A stretch of 64,000 nucleotides of DNA from AP-15 sp963700185 (GTDB lineage: Bacteria > Pseudomonadota > Alphaproteobacteria > ATCC43930 > CGMCC-115725): assembly GCA_963700185.1 (NCBI GenBank), contig CAVOWP010000020.1:1-64000 (forward strand), given 5' to 3'. The notes below the pieces were generated by a model. The model searched no databases. It had not been told where the DNA came from and was given only the letters and a program-made list of their open reading frames with translations. The position numbers and the translations under genes are program-made. Shown here one piece after another: positions 16,548 through 24,933 of this stretch. The stretch's first letter is position 1. Every line of letters begins with the position of its first letter.

Positions 16548-17420
16548 CTGAGGCGAGCCGGGGGGCGCGTCCGAATTGAGGCTGTTGCCCCAGGCGAGCA
16601 CAGCGTATCCCTGCGGCAGGGTCACCCCGGTGCGCACCACCGCAGTCCGCGTTACACTAGCATTGCCCGGTCCGGCTGCGAGCGCGGTGATCCGCACCGT
16701 CAGGGCATCCGGCGGTGCCGCCGGACTCGGTTGGACGACCGGCTGGCCAGTCGTCGAGGTCATGGCGAGCACAGCCGCCACTACCGGATCGGCTGTGGCC
16801 GGGTTCGGCTCGGGCGGCCCGAACAATGTCAAATGCGGGCGGATCGCCATCAATATGGCCGGGGTGATGCCGAGCACGCGACCGATTTCGCCGAGCGTTT
16901 CGAACGGTGTGCCCGGCGGACCATAATCGAGCCCGGCCGCGCGATATTCTGCAACAAGCGCTTCTTGCGGCCGCGGGGCCGCTGCGGAACCCGCCCATTC
17001 GCTTATCGCGGTGGCGATGCGGCGAGAGGTGTCGGGGTCGCTGCCGATCACCCGCAACAGTGCCTCGAGGAGGGCGGGTGAAGCCGTGCTCGGGTTGATC
17101 CAGGACGCCTCGTCCTCGATCCGCAAGATGACCCGGCTACTGCCGACCGCGACTTGACGCGGCGTGCCGTCGACCGGCCAGCGCCGTTCCGGCTGCGGAT
17201 CCGAAAGGTTGAAGATGGCCTCGAAGACGGCGCCGTCGGCGGCGGCTTGCGAAGCCGAGTTGGCCACCAGATTGCCGGCTATGCGGATCTCCGTCCGCCC
17301 GCTCGCCGCAAGATGCGCGACGATGAAGCCGATCAGCACCAACGTCCACAGCACGATGATCAGCGCGAACCCGCCGTTCCGACGGCATTCCGTCGATCCT
17401 GGCGGGAACCGGCGCGGCAT
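16530..17420 (-). CDS. gspK: Type II secretion minor pseudopilin GspK
   Basis: 296 residues. A prepilin-type N terminus (RRNGGFALIIVLWTLVLIGF) is followed by the large GspK domain: DEASWINPSTASPALLEALL, TLGEIGRVLGITPAILMAIRP. GspK caps the pseudopilus tip as a trimer with GspI and GspJ. The usual glutamate at mature position 5 is absent from the ALIIVLW run, as is typical of GspK. The C-terminal third is alanine- and proline-rich. It is the last gene of the minus-strand gsp block, 3 bases after gspD, and its end overlaps the tandem duplication at the gspG end. Confidence 0.88.
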   Translation of the reverse strand: MPRRFPPGSTECRRNGGFALIIVLWTLVLIGFIVAHLAASGRTEIRIAGNLVANSASQAAADGAVFEAIFNLSDPQPERRWPVDGTPRQVAVGSSRVILRIEDEASWINPSTASPALLEALLRVIGSDPDTSRRIATAISEWAGSAAAPRPQEALVAEYRAAGLDYGPPGTPFETLGEIGRVLGITPAILMAIRPHLTLFGPPEPNPATADPVVAAVLAMTSTTGQPVVQPSPAAPPDALTVRITALAAGPGNASVTRTAVVRTGVTLPQGYAVLAWGNSLNSDAPPGSPQPSFTR

Positions 17421-17423
17421 CGC

Positions 17424-19709
17424 CTACAGCTTGTTCGGGTTCGCCAGCCCGGGAGAGCCCTGGCGCTGCAGCTGCTGTGGGACCAGCCCGGCGTTGATCA
17501 GCTGATTGCGCAGATCCTCGGTCAGCGCACGGGCATCGCGCTGATCGTGCACAACGTGGGGCGTGATCAGCACCAACAGTTCCGTCCGCTTGCGCGTGTT
17601 GCTTTGGGTCGAAACCAGCGTGCCGAGGATCGGGATGTCCTTGAGGAAGGGTATGCCGCTGTTGTCATTCGAGGCGTTGTCGCGGATCAGACCGGCCATC
17701 CCGACGGTCTGGCCATCCTGGACAGCCACCCGCGTGCGGAATGTCTGATCGTCAAAGGTCGGCGAGCCTTGGACCGTATTCGCCGCTGCCGGCGCGACGT
17801 CGCTTACCTCCTGGGCGATATCGAGCGAAACCAGCCCGCCGGAGTTGACGCGCGGCGTCACCTGCATGATGACGCCGGTCGAATGATAGTCGACGCTGTT
17901 GACGACCGGCGCATTCGCCGCGAGCGTGCTCGTCGCGGTCCCGGTCAGCACCGGCACCTGCTGGCCGACCTGGAGACGTGCCGGCTCGTTGTCGAGGACC
18001 ATGACCTGCGGCGCCGACAGCACCTTGACCTTGGTTATCGCGGCGAGCGCCGAGAGCGCGAAGTTCGGAGATTTGCTCAGTGTGAAAAAGGGGGCGGCCG
18101 AGGGAAAGGTCAGACTGCCGAGAGCAGGAAGCCCCGAGAGCGGGCCCAGGGTGTTGGCGATCCGTTCGCCAGTCGCCCTGAAGAAGAATTGCGTGCCGTA
18201 TTGCAGCGAATCATTGAGGTCGACCTCGGCGATCGTCGCCTCGATCAGCACCTGGAGCGGGATGATGTCGATCTTGCGCAGCATCCCCTCGATCACCGCG
18301 TATTCGCTCGGCGTCGCATAAACCAACAGGGCGTTGTTGCGCCGGTTGGCGATGATGCGGATGCGGTTCTCGGGCGCCGCACCGCCGGGCCCGGTCTCGG
18401 CTGACAACGGTTCGGTAGCGGGAGGCGCTGCTTCGGCCGCCGCCCCCGGCTGGGGAATCCCGGCACCTAGGCCACCTGCGGCCCCGGGACCTCCGGCCGC
18501 CCCCGACAGACCCGTAGTGACGCCTGCCCCTCCGCCGGCACCCCCAAGGCCTGCCGTGGAGCCTTGGCCGCCGAAACCCGTCGTGCCGCTTCCCGGGCCG
18601 CGCCCCCCACCAATCGACAGCTGCTCGGCGCCGGGAGCGGTGCTCCCGGGCGGGCCGGGCGTCGGGGCGACATTACGCGGCGTGAACGCTCGCTGAAGGA
18701 GGTTCTCGAGATCCGCGCTCTGGCCGTTCTGCACGTAATAGACATGCCAGGCCCGCGCAGTCGCGTCCTCGAGCTCGTTTGTGAGCCTGAAAAATCGTCT
18801 TGCTGCATCGATGTAGCGGGGCTGCGACGACACGACGAGAACGGCGTTGACCCGATCCATCGGAACGACGCGGACAACGCCGCCGAGCGCGCCTTCGGCC
18901 TGCGCCTGCAGCACCCGCTCGAACTCGCTGGCCCGCTTTGCCGGATCGCTGTCGCCCACCGGAAAGAGGGCATAGGACTGACCGGCCAGGATGTCGATGT
19001 CGAAAGCCCGGATGAGACCGGCCAGGGTCTGGCGGACCGCGGCGTCCCCGGAAACGATCAGTGCGTTGTGCGCTGGGTCGGCGGCAATTTTCCCGCCCTC
19101 TGCAACATAGGGTTCGAGCACTTTGCCAAGATCCTTGGCCGAAGCGTAGCGCAATGGCACGATCTCGGTACCGGCGCCTATTGCGTTCGCGCCGGAGACA
19201 AGGTTGCGGGTCGCACCCGCGGGCATCGGAACCACCGCGTAGACCCCATTCCGTTCGATCAACGTCGCACCGTTCTCGTTGAGCAAGGTTTCGAGCGTCG
19301 GGAGCAACGCCGAACGTTGCATCGGGGCGCCCGTCTCGATCGACCCGGTGCCGTGCACGTTGGGGTCGATCGTGTAGTTCAGGTTGAGTGTGGTCCCGAG
19401 AATGGTGCGTACGATCTCCCGTATGTCGGTGTCGACAAAATTGAGGGTTACATCGCCGGTCTGAGTAGTGGTCGCCCCCGGACCCGGCGGGGGAACCACG
19501 GGCGTTTCTGCGGTGCCGGAGGCGACAAAGGGACGTTGCCGGCTGCGATCGGTGGGGATCGCACTGTTTACTCGAGGCTCCGCAGCTTGCAAGTTGCTCG
19601 GCTGCTCCAGCGGCTCCAAACCTGGCTGTGCCGGCAGCTGACAATTAGCCAACGCGACAAGCGCTACGGCGGCGGCGAGAGGCCGAATGGGGTGTGGCGG
19701 GTTCGACAT
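17424..19709 (-). CDS. gspD: Type II secretion outer-membrane secretin GspD
   Basis: 761 residues. A signal peptide ending in a lipobox (LANC, cysteine 23) predicts a lipoprotein. N0 (VTLNFVDTDIREIVRTILG), N1 (EIVPLRYASAKDLGKVLEPY), N2 and N3 modules precede the secretin core (VLIEATIAEVDLNDSLQYG, APQVMVLDNEPARLQVGQQV, GIPFLKDIPILGTLVS). Fifteen GspD subunits form the exit channel. A glycine- and proline-rich linker of about 100 residues (roughly 346-447) interrupts the N3 region and is longer than usual. The self-encoded lipobox may lessen the need for a pilotin. It overlaps the upstream C/N-like gene by one base. Confidence 0.93.
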   Translation of the reverse strand: MSNPPHPIRPLAAAVALVALANCQLPAQPGLEPLEQPSNLQAAEPRVNSAIPTDRSRQRPFVASGTAETPVVPPPGPGATTTQTGDVTLNFVDTDIREIVRTILGTTLNLNYTIDPNVHGTGSIETGAPMQRSALLPTLETLLNENGATLIERNGVYAVVPMPAGATRNLVSGANAIGAGTEIVPLRYASAKDLGKVLEPYVAEGGKIAADPAHNALIVSGDAAVRQTLAGLIRAFDIDILAGQSYALFPVGDSDPAKRASEFERVLQAQAEGALGGVVRVVPMDRVNAVLVVSSQPRYIDAARRFFRLTNELEDATARAWHVYYVQNGQSADLENLLQRAFTPRNVAPTPGPPGSTAPGAEQLSIGGGRGPGSGTTGFGGQGSTAGLGGAGGGAGVTTGLSGAAGGPGAAGGLGAGIPQPGAAAEAAPPATEPLSAETGPGGAAPENRIRIIANRRNNALLVYATPSEYAVIEGMLRKIDIIPLQVLIEATIAEVDLNDSLQYGTQFFFRATGERIANTLGPLSGLPALGSLTFPSAAPFFTLSKSPNFALSALAAITKVKVLSAPQVMVLDNEPARLQVGQQVPVLTGTATSTLAANAPVVNSVDYHSTGVIMQVTPRVNSGGLVSLDIAQEVSDVAPAAANTVQGSPTFDDQTFRTRVAVQDGQTVGMAGLIRDNASNDNSGIPFLKDIPILGTLVSTQSNTRKRTELLVLITPHVVHDQRDARALTEDLRNQLINAGLVPQQLQRQGSPGLANPNKL

Positions 19710-20353
19710 TACCGCTGCTGGCGCAACCGCGCTGCCGGCGGCAGCGGGCGGGGAGGAGCGATAGGAACACCTGGACGCGGTTGCGCGGCGGCTGACGGCA
19801 CGCCCGGCACAGGCACGCGTGGCCGGCCGGCAGCCGGTGGGATTGGCGCTCGCCCGCCCGGTTGACCGATCGGCGCCGGCGGCGGGGCTAAATTTGGATC
19901 GAGCTTGGGCTGCAAGGTTTTCGTTCCACTCGGGCCGCTTAACGAGACTTCGCGGGGCGTGATGCTCTCGACCCGCCAGCCGCTTACGGCGTCGCCTTCT
20001 GCGACCTTTAGCGGTTTGTCGCCGCTGACCGCGAATATCGCCATGCGGTGGCGTGGGGTTGTAACGATCCCCGTCAGCCTCGCATCGGTGAGATCGGAGT
20101 CAGCGGCGGCGCCGCTGGGAGCATCTTGAGGAGGCCGCCGCGTGCTGCTGAAAAGCGGCCGGGCGAGGATCGTGGCAACCAGCTCCTCGGGTCTCGGGTT
20201 CTGCGCCCGAGTTATTGGGCTCGCCGCGTCGGACCGCGCCGCCTGGGCGACTACCGGATCCTCCGCCCCGGCGGGAGCGAGCTCCACGATCAGGATCGCG
20301 CCGAACAGCAGGCATCCCCCGACCAGCAGGAACAGCACGAGGCGATCGATCAT
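19709..20353 (-). CDS. Type II secretion GspC/GspN-like inner-membrane protein
   Basis: 214 residues with one N-terminal membrane helix (RLVLFLLVGGCLLFGAILIV), a short periplasmic homology region (LTGIVTTPRHRMAIFAVSGD, KVAEGDAVSGWRVESITPRE) and a proline-rich tail. The central region resembles the HR domain of GspC, which links the inner-membrane platform to GspD; no PDZ or coiled-coil domain follows. Alphaproteobacterial clusters often annotate this gene as gspN. It lies between gspM and gspD with 1-4 base overlaps on both sides, which supports a structural role in the same machine. Confidence 0.75.
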   Translation of the reverse strand: MIDRLVLFLLVGGCLLFGAILIVELAPAGAEDPVVAQAARSDAASPITRAQNPRPEELVATILARPLFSSTRRPPQDAPSGAAADSDLTDARLTGIVTTPRHRMAIFAVSGDKPLKVAEGDAVSGWRVESITPREVSLSGPSGTKTLQPKLDPNLAPPPAPIGQPGGRAPIPPAAGRPRVPVPGVPSAAAQPRPGVPIAPPRPLPPAARLRQQR

Positions 20354-20928
20354 GGCTTAGCCGCCACCGATTTCTCGCCATCACGGTAAGCGTAAACATC
20401 GAGACCGGCATCGAGCCCTGCAGCCGCCGGCGTGCCGGGCCGCCTCAGTACCCCGTGGACATGGAGATTGTCGATCACCAGCGGCGGTGTGGCAGATTGG
20501 AGTTTAGCGAGGAATTTGACCAATGTCTCGTAGGACCCGCTGAGGACGTAGCGCAATCCGATGCGGCGGTAACCCGAGCGCGCTTCGGCCGGAAGGCTTT
20601 CGGTGCTGCCGATCGTTGCGCCGACTGAGGTGGCGAGTTCCTCTATGCGGCTTTGCAGAGTCGCCGCCGCGATCGCATCGCTGGCGCCCTCCAAAGTGAT
20701 CTTGCGCGTGCCTGCAGCCGCACGCAACTGCTCGACTCGAGCGCGCAGCGCCGGCAACTCGTCGGCAGCGGCGCGCAGCCGCGGCAGCAGCATGCGCCGA
20801 TTCTCCAGCACCGCAGCCCGCTCGCCGTAGAGCCCGAGCAAAGGCGAGACGACCAGAAGATAGACGCCTCCCAGTGCGATGAACAGCAAGCTCAGCGCCA
20901 AAAGCCGGCCCCGCCGGCCGGTCGGCAT
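20350..20928 (-). CDS. gspM: Type II secretion GspM
   Basis: 192 residues with one N-terminal membrane helix (LLALSLLFIALGGVYLLVV), a coiled-coil stretch (residues about 35-75) and a ferredoxin-like periplasmic domain (YVLSGSYETLVKFLAKLQSA, LVIDNLHVHGVLRRPG). GspM pairs with GspL in the inner-membrane platform that connects to the GspE ATPase. It sits between gspL and the C/N-like gene. Confidence 0.85.
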   Translation of the reverse strand: MPTGRRGRLLALSLLFIALGGVYLLVVSPLLGLYGERAAVLENRRMLLPRLRAAADELPALRARVEQLRAAAGTRKITLEGASDAIAAATLQSRIEELATSVGATIGSTESLPAEARSGYRRIGLRYVLSGSYETLVKFLAKLQSATPPLVIDNLHVHGVLRRPGTPAAAGLDAGLDVYAYRDGEKSVAAKP

Positions 20929-20942
20929 GGCGGTAAACGAGG

Positions 20943-21980
20943 CTACGGCCTGACCTCCGCGTTAATCGTGAAAAGCTCGGCCCGGAGGGCCTCGAGCCGG
21001 GTGACGGGTGCCGAAAAGCCGGGATTTCGGAACTCGGTATCGGCGGCCAGCGCGCCGATCAACCGGGCAGCCCCGGCAGAGCGGCCGCTTAGCGTCAGTT
21101 TACGTTGCCGCAGCTCCATCTCGGTCAGGTAGGTATCGTCTGGCAGAATGCGGGTCGTGGCCGCCAACACGACTAGGGGCGGTCCGGCTTTGTCGCGCTC
21201 GGTTTCGATAAAGCCGGCGCTGCCCGACAGGCGATCGATCTGCTGGCGCAGGGTGTCGGCCTCTGCGGCGGCGGCTTGGGTTGCCGTGATTTGACTGTTG
21301 AGAGTTGCCAGGGTCAGCTCCTGGCGGATGAAGGGCGTCACCACCGCGGCTATTGCAAGCGCTGCGCAGCACACAGCGGCCGGCCAGAGCAGGCGGTGCG
21401 AGCCGCGATGCTTGTGCGCTCCGTCCCCATTTATCGGCAGGTAAGTCCCTTTGTCCGCACCGTCCGCAATCTCCAGCCGCGTCGGCCGAATTCCGACTGC
21501 AGCGAGATCGGTGAGGAGCGGGTCGAGGTTTGCTTTCGGAACCAGCGAGAGGCGCACCGATAGGCGCCCGTTCTGCCGGTCCGCCCCGATGACCCGATGG
21601 TTCCAGTAGAGTTCTTCCGCCGTGAACGGGGTCTCGCGGTCCATTTCGAAAGCCAGCGCTTGGTCGAGCTCTCGCTCGGCGGCAAGTGGCAGGCTCACGG
21701 TCTTTCCCAGCACGTCGGCCTCGCCGAGGCGAAGTACCGTCGTTTTGCCCGCCATGCGGGGCAGCTCGGCTATACCGATCACTTCGAGAGCAAAATGGCC
21801 GAGCGGGCTCTCCCTGCCGTTATGGCGCTGATCGACAGCAACAGCTTCGACCCCCCGCCCCAGAGGGCCGATCGGAGTGATTACCAGCGCATCGCCGCTG
21901 CCGAGCGCAGACCGGCGCAACTCCTGCGGCAGCAAGTCCGCAAGCTGTGCACGCCACCAAGCAAAGAATTCGCGTAACAT
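20943..21980 (-). CDS. gspL: Type II secretion GspL (PilM/PilN-like)
   Basis: 345 residues from the ATG at 21980 (MLREFFAWWRAQ); an upstream in-frame start at 22061 would add 27 unconserved residues. The N-terminal half is the cytoplasmic actin-like domain (ALAFEMDRETPFTAEELYWN), which binds GspE; a membrane helix follows (LLWPAAVCCAALAIAAVV), and the C-terminal part is a PilN/ferredoxin-like periplasmic domain (LPDDTYLTEMELRQRKLTLS). About 230 bases separate it from gspJ, the largest gap in the block, so a second internal promoter may exist there. Confidence 0.87.
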   Translation of the reverse strand: MLREFFAWWRAQLADLLPQELRRSALGSGDALVITPIGPLGRGVEAVAVDQRHNGRESPLGHFALEVIGIAELPRMAGKTTVLRLGEADVLGKTVSLPLAAERELDQALAFEMDRETPFTAEELYWNHRVIGADRQNGRLSVRLSLVPKANLDPLLTDLAAVGIRPTRLEIADGADKGTYLPINGDGAHKHRGSHRLLWPAAVCCAALAIAAVVTPFIRQELTLATLNSQITATQAAAAEADTLRQQIDRLSGSAGFIETERDKAGPPLVVLAATTRILPDDTYLTEMELRQRKLTLSGRSAGAARLIGALAADTEFRNPGFSAPVTRLEALRAELFTINAEVRP

Positions 21981-22213
21981 GATCCGAGACGAAGCCGCTC
22001 TAAATCCAGCCCGCACCGCCGCCGCTGTCCCTAAAAGGCAGCGGTACGAAAGGCTCTCCACCCCTCAGCTTGCTGCCAGCACAAGACTTGCCGAATATGG
22101 CTCGAGCAAGGCAAGTTTGCCCGGAAATCCTGGATGTACCGCGGCAAACCAAGGGGCGAGGCGCGGCAACAACGGCGGGTGCCGGGTGCCATAACGCGAA
22201 TCGCTCGTCGATT

Positions 22214-22840
22214 TCAGGATTGAGGGGCGGCAATCAAATCCGGAAAGCGGCGCCGGTCGTTCTCGCCGAAGACGAGCCGGATGCGGATGAGTTCTGGAAT
22301 TGCCGGGCCGTCCCATTGTGCTTGCCACCCCGTTTGCTGCCCGGAAGGAGATGTACCCCAATAAGCCAGATCGAGGCGCTCGACCTTGCCCAGCAATTCG
22401 GTTTCGGTGGGCGGGGCGGCCGCGGCGGTGGAAAGCTCATGGCGATGCGGGGCCCAGCGCAAGACGAGCTGACGGCCGCTCAGCTCCAGCGTGATGTCGG
22501 CGCGCTGGGTGGTTCCGAGCCCAGTCGGCAGATCGCCGACGAAGGCCAGGCTTCCAGCGCTGCCCTTCAGCTCCACACCACCCGCGGCGCCGGCGCCCAG
22601 GCCGAAAGACGGTGGGGGCGCGATCCCGCTCAGGAGGGCGCGCAGAATGCGCGCGGCCGCATCGAGCTCGGCGGTCTCGCCCACCCGCCGGGATTGCGCC
22701 TCCCACAGCGTCAGCCCGGTGCGCACGCCTTGCGTCAGGCCGATCATCAGGAAACCGAGCACCGTCACGACGACGAGCATTTCGAGCAGAGTGAACCCAC
22801 CCTGCCGGGCGAAGAGGCGCCCGTTCACCGGCGGGCTCAC
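22214..22840 (-). CDS. gspJ: Type II secretion minor pseudopilin GspJ
   Basis: 208 residues. The prepilin motif RQGGFTLLEMLVVVTVLGFL is followed by a globular domain ending LIRIRLVFGENDRRRFPDLI. GspJ joins GspI and GspK in the pseudopilus tip. Its ATG overlaps the stop of gspI by four bases. Confidence 0.88.
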   Translation of the reverse strand: MSPPVNGRLFARQGGFTLLEMLVVVTVLGFLMIGLTQGVRTGLTLWEAQSRRVGETAELDAAARILRALLSGIAPPPSFGLGAGAAGGVELKGSAGSLAFVGDLPTGLGTTQRADITLELSGRQLVLRWAPHRHELSTAAAAPPTETELLGKVERLDLAYWGTSPSGQQTGWQAQWDGPAIPELIRIRLVFGENDRRRFPDLIAAPQS

Positions 22841-23241
22841 TGGCTTGTCCCCCCGGTGCCGAGGCGCAAGGTTCTCAGCACCACCGACCGGCTGCCCTCA
22901 TGGCCGGGCCAAGAGATTGCGACCTCCACATTGAACAAGGTGGTGGTTGTCGGTGATACCCCGTCTTGCGCCAAGGATTGCCGCGAGGTCAGCGCCGAGA
23001 CGCGGAGCGTCCAGCGGAAGCCGCCGCCGTCATCGCCGGTGAATTCGCCCTCGACCAACGCGGCGTCGCGCCCGACCGCGGCAAGATGCGACTGGGCGCG
23101 CTGAACGGCTTCCTCCTCCCGCGCCGCGGTGTCCACGGCAAATAGCCCGCCGCTTCCCGCACGGAACAGCCCCACCAAGGCCAACCCGGCAATTGCCAAC
23201 GCGACGACGACTTCGAGCAGGGTGAAGCCGTTCTCCCGCAT
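22837..23241 (-). CDS. gspI: Type II secretion minor pseudopilin GspI
   Basis: 134 residues from MRENGFTLLEVVVALAIAGL; an in-frame start 27 bases upstream (23268) would overlap gspH and is less likely since the prepilin leader should be short. The C-terminal part contains FRWTLRVSAL and ending VVLRTLRLGTGG, matching GspI proteins. GspI nucleates the pseudopilus tip with GspJ and GspK. Confidence 0.87.
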   Translation of the reverse strand: MRENGFTLLEVVVALAIAGLALVGLFRAGSGGLFAVDTAAREEEAVQRAQSHLAAVGRDAALVEGEFTGDDGGGFRWTLRVSALTSRQSLAQDGVSPTTTTLFNVEVAISWPGHEGSRSVVLRTLRLGTGGTSQ

Positions 23242-23248
23242 CGTGCGC

Positions 23249-23725
23249 TCAGCGCAGATCGGCGACACTCACCCTCCCGGTCAGCCAGTCGACACCGACG
23301 GCCACGCGCTGCTTGCCATCGGCAAGCGCAATCCTGCCCCCAGAGGAACTGCCGTCGGGGTTGAAGCGGATGTCGCCGACCCGGGCCCCGCGATTTTCGC
23401 CGATGATGGTCAGAAGCTCGATCGAGAGATTAGCTGGCAAATGGCGCGTCGCTCCCGCGCCGACGCGATAAAGGTGGTCCGTCACGTCGAGATCGAAAGC
23501 CACTGGTCGATTGGTCGCGATCGCCTCCGACCGCGCCAAGCGCAGTCCCGAGGCGAGCTCGGAGGCCGTCCCCTTGAGCCCGAGCCCGCTGCTCCAGGGA
23601 GGTTTGTAACCGGCAACGATAACCAGCGCTAAACCGAGAATGGCAAGGGTGACGATGACCTCGATCAGGGTAAAGCCGGCACAGCGCTGCAGATCGGGCC
23701 GGGAGGTTCTAGACCGCGAGATCAT
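23249..23725 (-). CDS. gspH: Type II secretion minor pseudopilin GspH
   Basis: 158 residues with the prepilin motif CAGFTLIEVIVTLAILGLAL and the GspH/FimT domain (ELASGLRLARSEAIATNRPV, then FNPDGSSSGGRIAL). The FNPDGSSSGG segment is strongly typical. It links the pseudopilus body to the tip complex. Its start overlaps the gspF end by 17 bases. Confidence 0.9.
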   Translation of the reverse strand: MISRSRTSRPDLQRCAGFTLIEVIVTLAILGLALVIVAGYKPPWSSGLGLKGTASELASGLRLARSEAIATNRPVAFDLDVTDHLYRVGAGATRHLPANLSIELLTIIGENRGARVGDIRFNPDGSSSGGRIALADGKQRVAVGVDWLTGRVSVADLR

Positions 23726-24932
23726 TGAGGCTCAGCATTGCCGTCAGCAGAGCGCTGACGATCCCGGCGACGGCGAGACCCATCCCAATCGTGATCATCG
23801 GCACTGCGAGCGCGACGAGCCGCTGCATCATCAAGCGCGCTTGCTCGTCGTGGATATCGGCGGCCTTGAGCGCCATCGACGAGAGTTGCGCGGCCTCCTC
23901 ACCGAGCTGCAGCAGGTGAATGGTCCGCGCCGGGAATACGCCGGCGGCGGCGAGCGGCCGGGCGAGGCCGCCGCCGCCCTTTGCGCCAAGCGCCGCCGCT
24001 TCGACTGCAGCGGCAGCAGCGAGATTGCCGAGCGCATCCTTCGCAATACCGAGGGCAGAGATCAGCGGGACGCCGTTCTGCAACAGGCTGCCGAGCGTGC
24101 GGGTGAGCCGGGCTGCGAGGGTCTCGCGCAACAATCCACCGGCCACCGGCAGATGCAGCAGCACGCGATCGAACTTCAGGCGGTAGGCGGGCCGCGTCAA
24201 CAGCTGCCGGGCGATCAGCACGCCGGCTAAAAGGGCTACAAACAGCCAGGGGGCCAAGGCACCGACGACCGTCCCGACGGTCATCAGCACACGGGTCGCA
24301 GCAGGCAATTCGGCCCCTGCCTGCTCGAATATCGGCGTGAACTGCGGCAGCACGTAATCGAGCAGCAGCACGATCGATCCGATCGCTGCGGCGATCAGCA
24401 GCGCCGGATAGATCAGCGCCGAACGCAGATTGGCGCTAAGGCTGCGCTCGCGCTCGAGGAGGGTCGCCAGGCGGTCTAGCGTCGCGGACAAAGTGCCGCC
24501 CGCCTCTCCGGCTCGCACCAGGCCGACATACATCTTGGAGAAGCTTTGCGGCTCGCCAGCGAGCGCCGCGGCGAGTGAGCTGCCGGAACGCACCTTGTCG
24601 CGCACATTGCCGAGAATTGCCCGGGCCCGGGTATTGCGGGTGTTTTCGACGACGAAACGCAGCGCGCGATCGAGATCCTGTCCCGCCCCTAGCATGATCG
24701 ACAGCTCGCGGGTGACCTCGCCGAGCGCGGCCTTGTCGAGACCGCGACCGCGGCCGAGCTCGACCTGCAAGAAGTCGGCCCAGCCCCCGCGCCCCGAAGT
24801 CAAGTCGGCGCGCAGCACTATTTGACCCTGCCGCTGCAGCCGCTCGACGACAGCCGCGCGATCCGGCGCCTCCATGACGCCACGGGCGACATCACCGCCG
24901 GGATTTACCGCCGACCAGCGAAAGGACGGCAT
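23709..24932 (-). CDS. gspF: Type II secretion inner-membrane platform protein GspF
   Basis: 407 residues starting MPSFRWSAVNPGGDVARGVM. Two T2SSF domains are visible: one from about 70 (TRELSIMLGAGQDLDRALRF) and one near 270 (LTRTLGSLLQNGVPLISALG), with three membrane segments, including ALIYPALLIAAAIGSIVLLL. GspF is the polytopic core of the platform that GspE drives. An upstream in-frame start at 25070 lies inside gspE and is rejected. Confidence 0.93.
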   Translation of the reverse strand: MPSFRWSAVNPGGDVARGVMEAPDRAAVVERLQRQGQIVLRADLTSGRGGWADFLQVELGRGRGLDKAALGEVTRELSIMLGAGQDLDRALRFVVENTRNTRARAILGNVRDKVRSGSSLAAALAGEPQSFSKMYVGLVRAGEAGGTLSATLDRLATLLERERSLSANLRSALIYPALLIAAAIGSIVLLLDYVLPQFTPIFEQAGAELPAATRVLMTVGTVVGALAPWLFVALLAGVLIARQLLTRPAYRLKFDRVLLHLPVAGGLLRETLAARLTRTLGSLLQNGVPLISALGIAKDALGNLAAAAAVEAAALGAKGGGGLARPLAAAGVFPARTIHLLQLGEEAAQLSSMALKAADIHDEQARLMMQRLVALAVPMITIGMGLAVAGIVSALLTAMLSLNDLAV

Positions 24933-24933
24933 G

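Noticed and set aside
17154..18404. A long plus-strand frame opposite gspK and gspD
   Set aside because: The minus-strand genes have strong secretion-system motifs, and the plus-strand product shows none.
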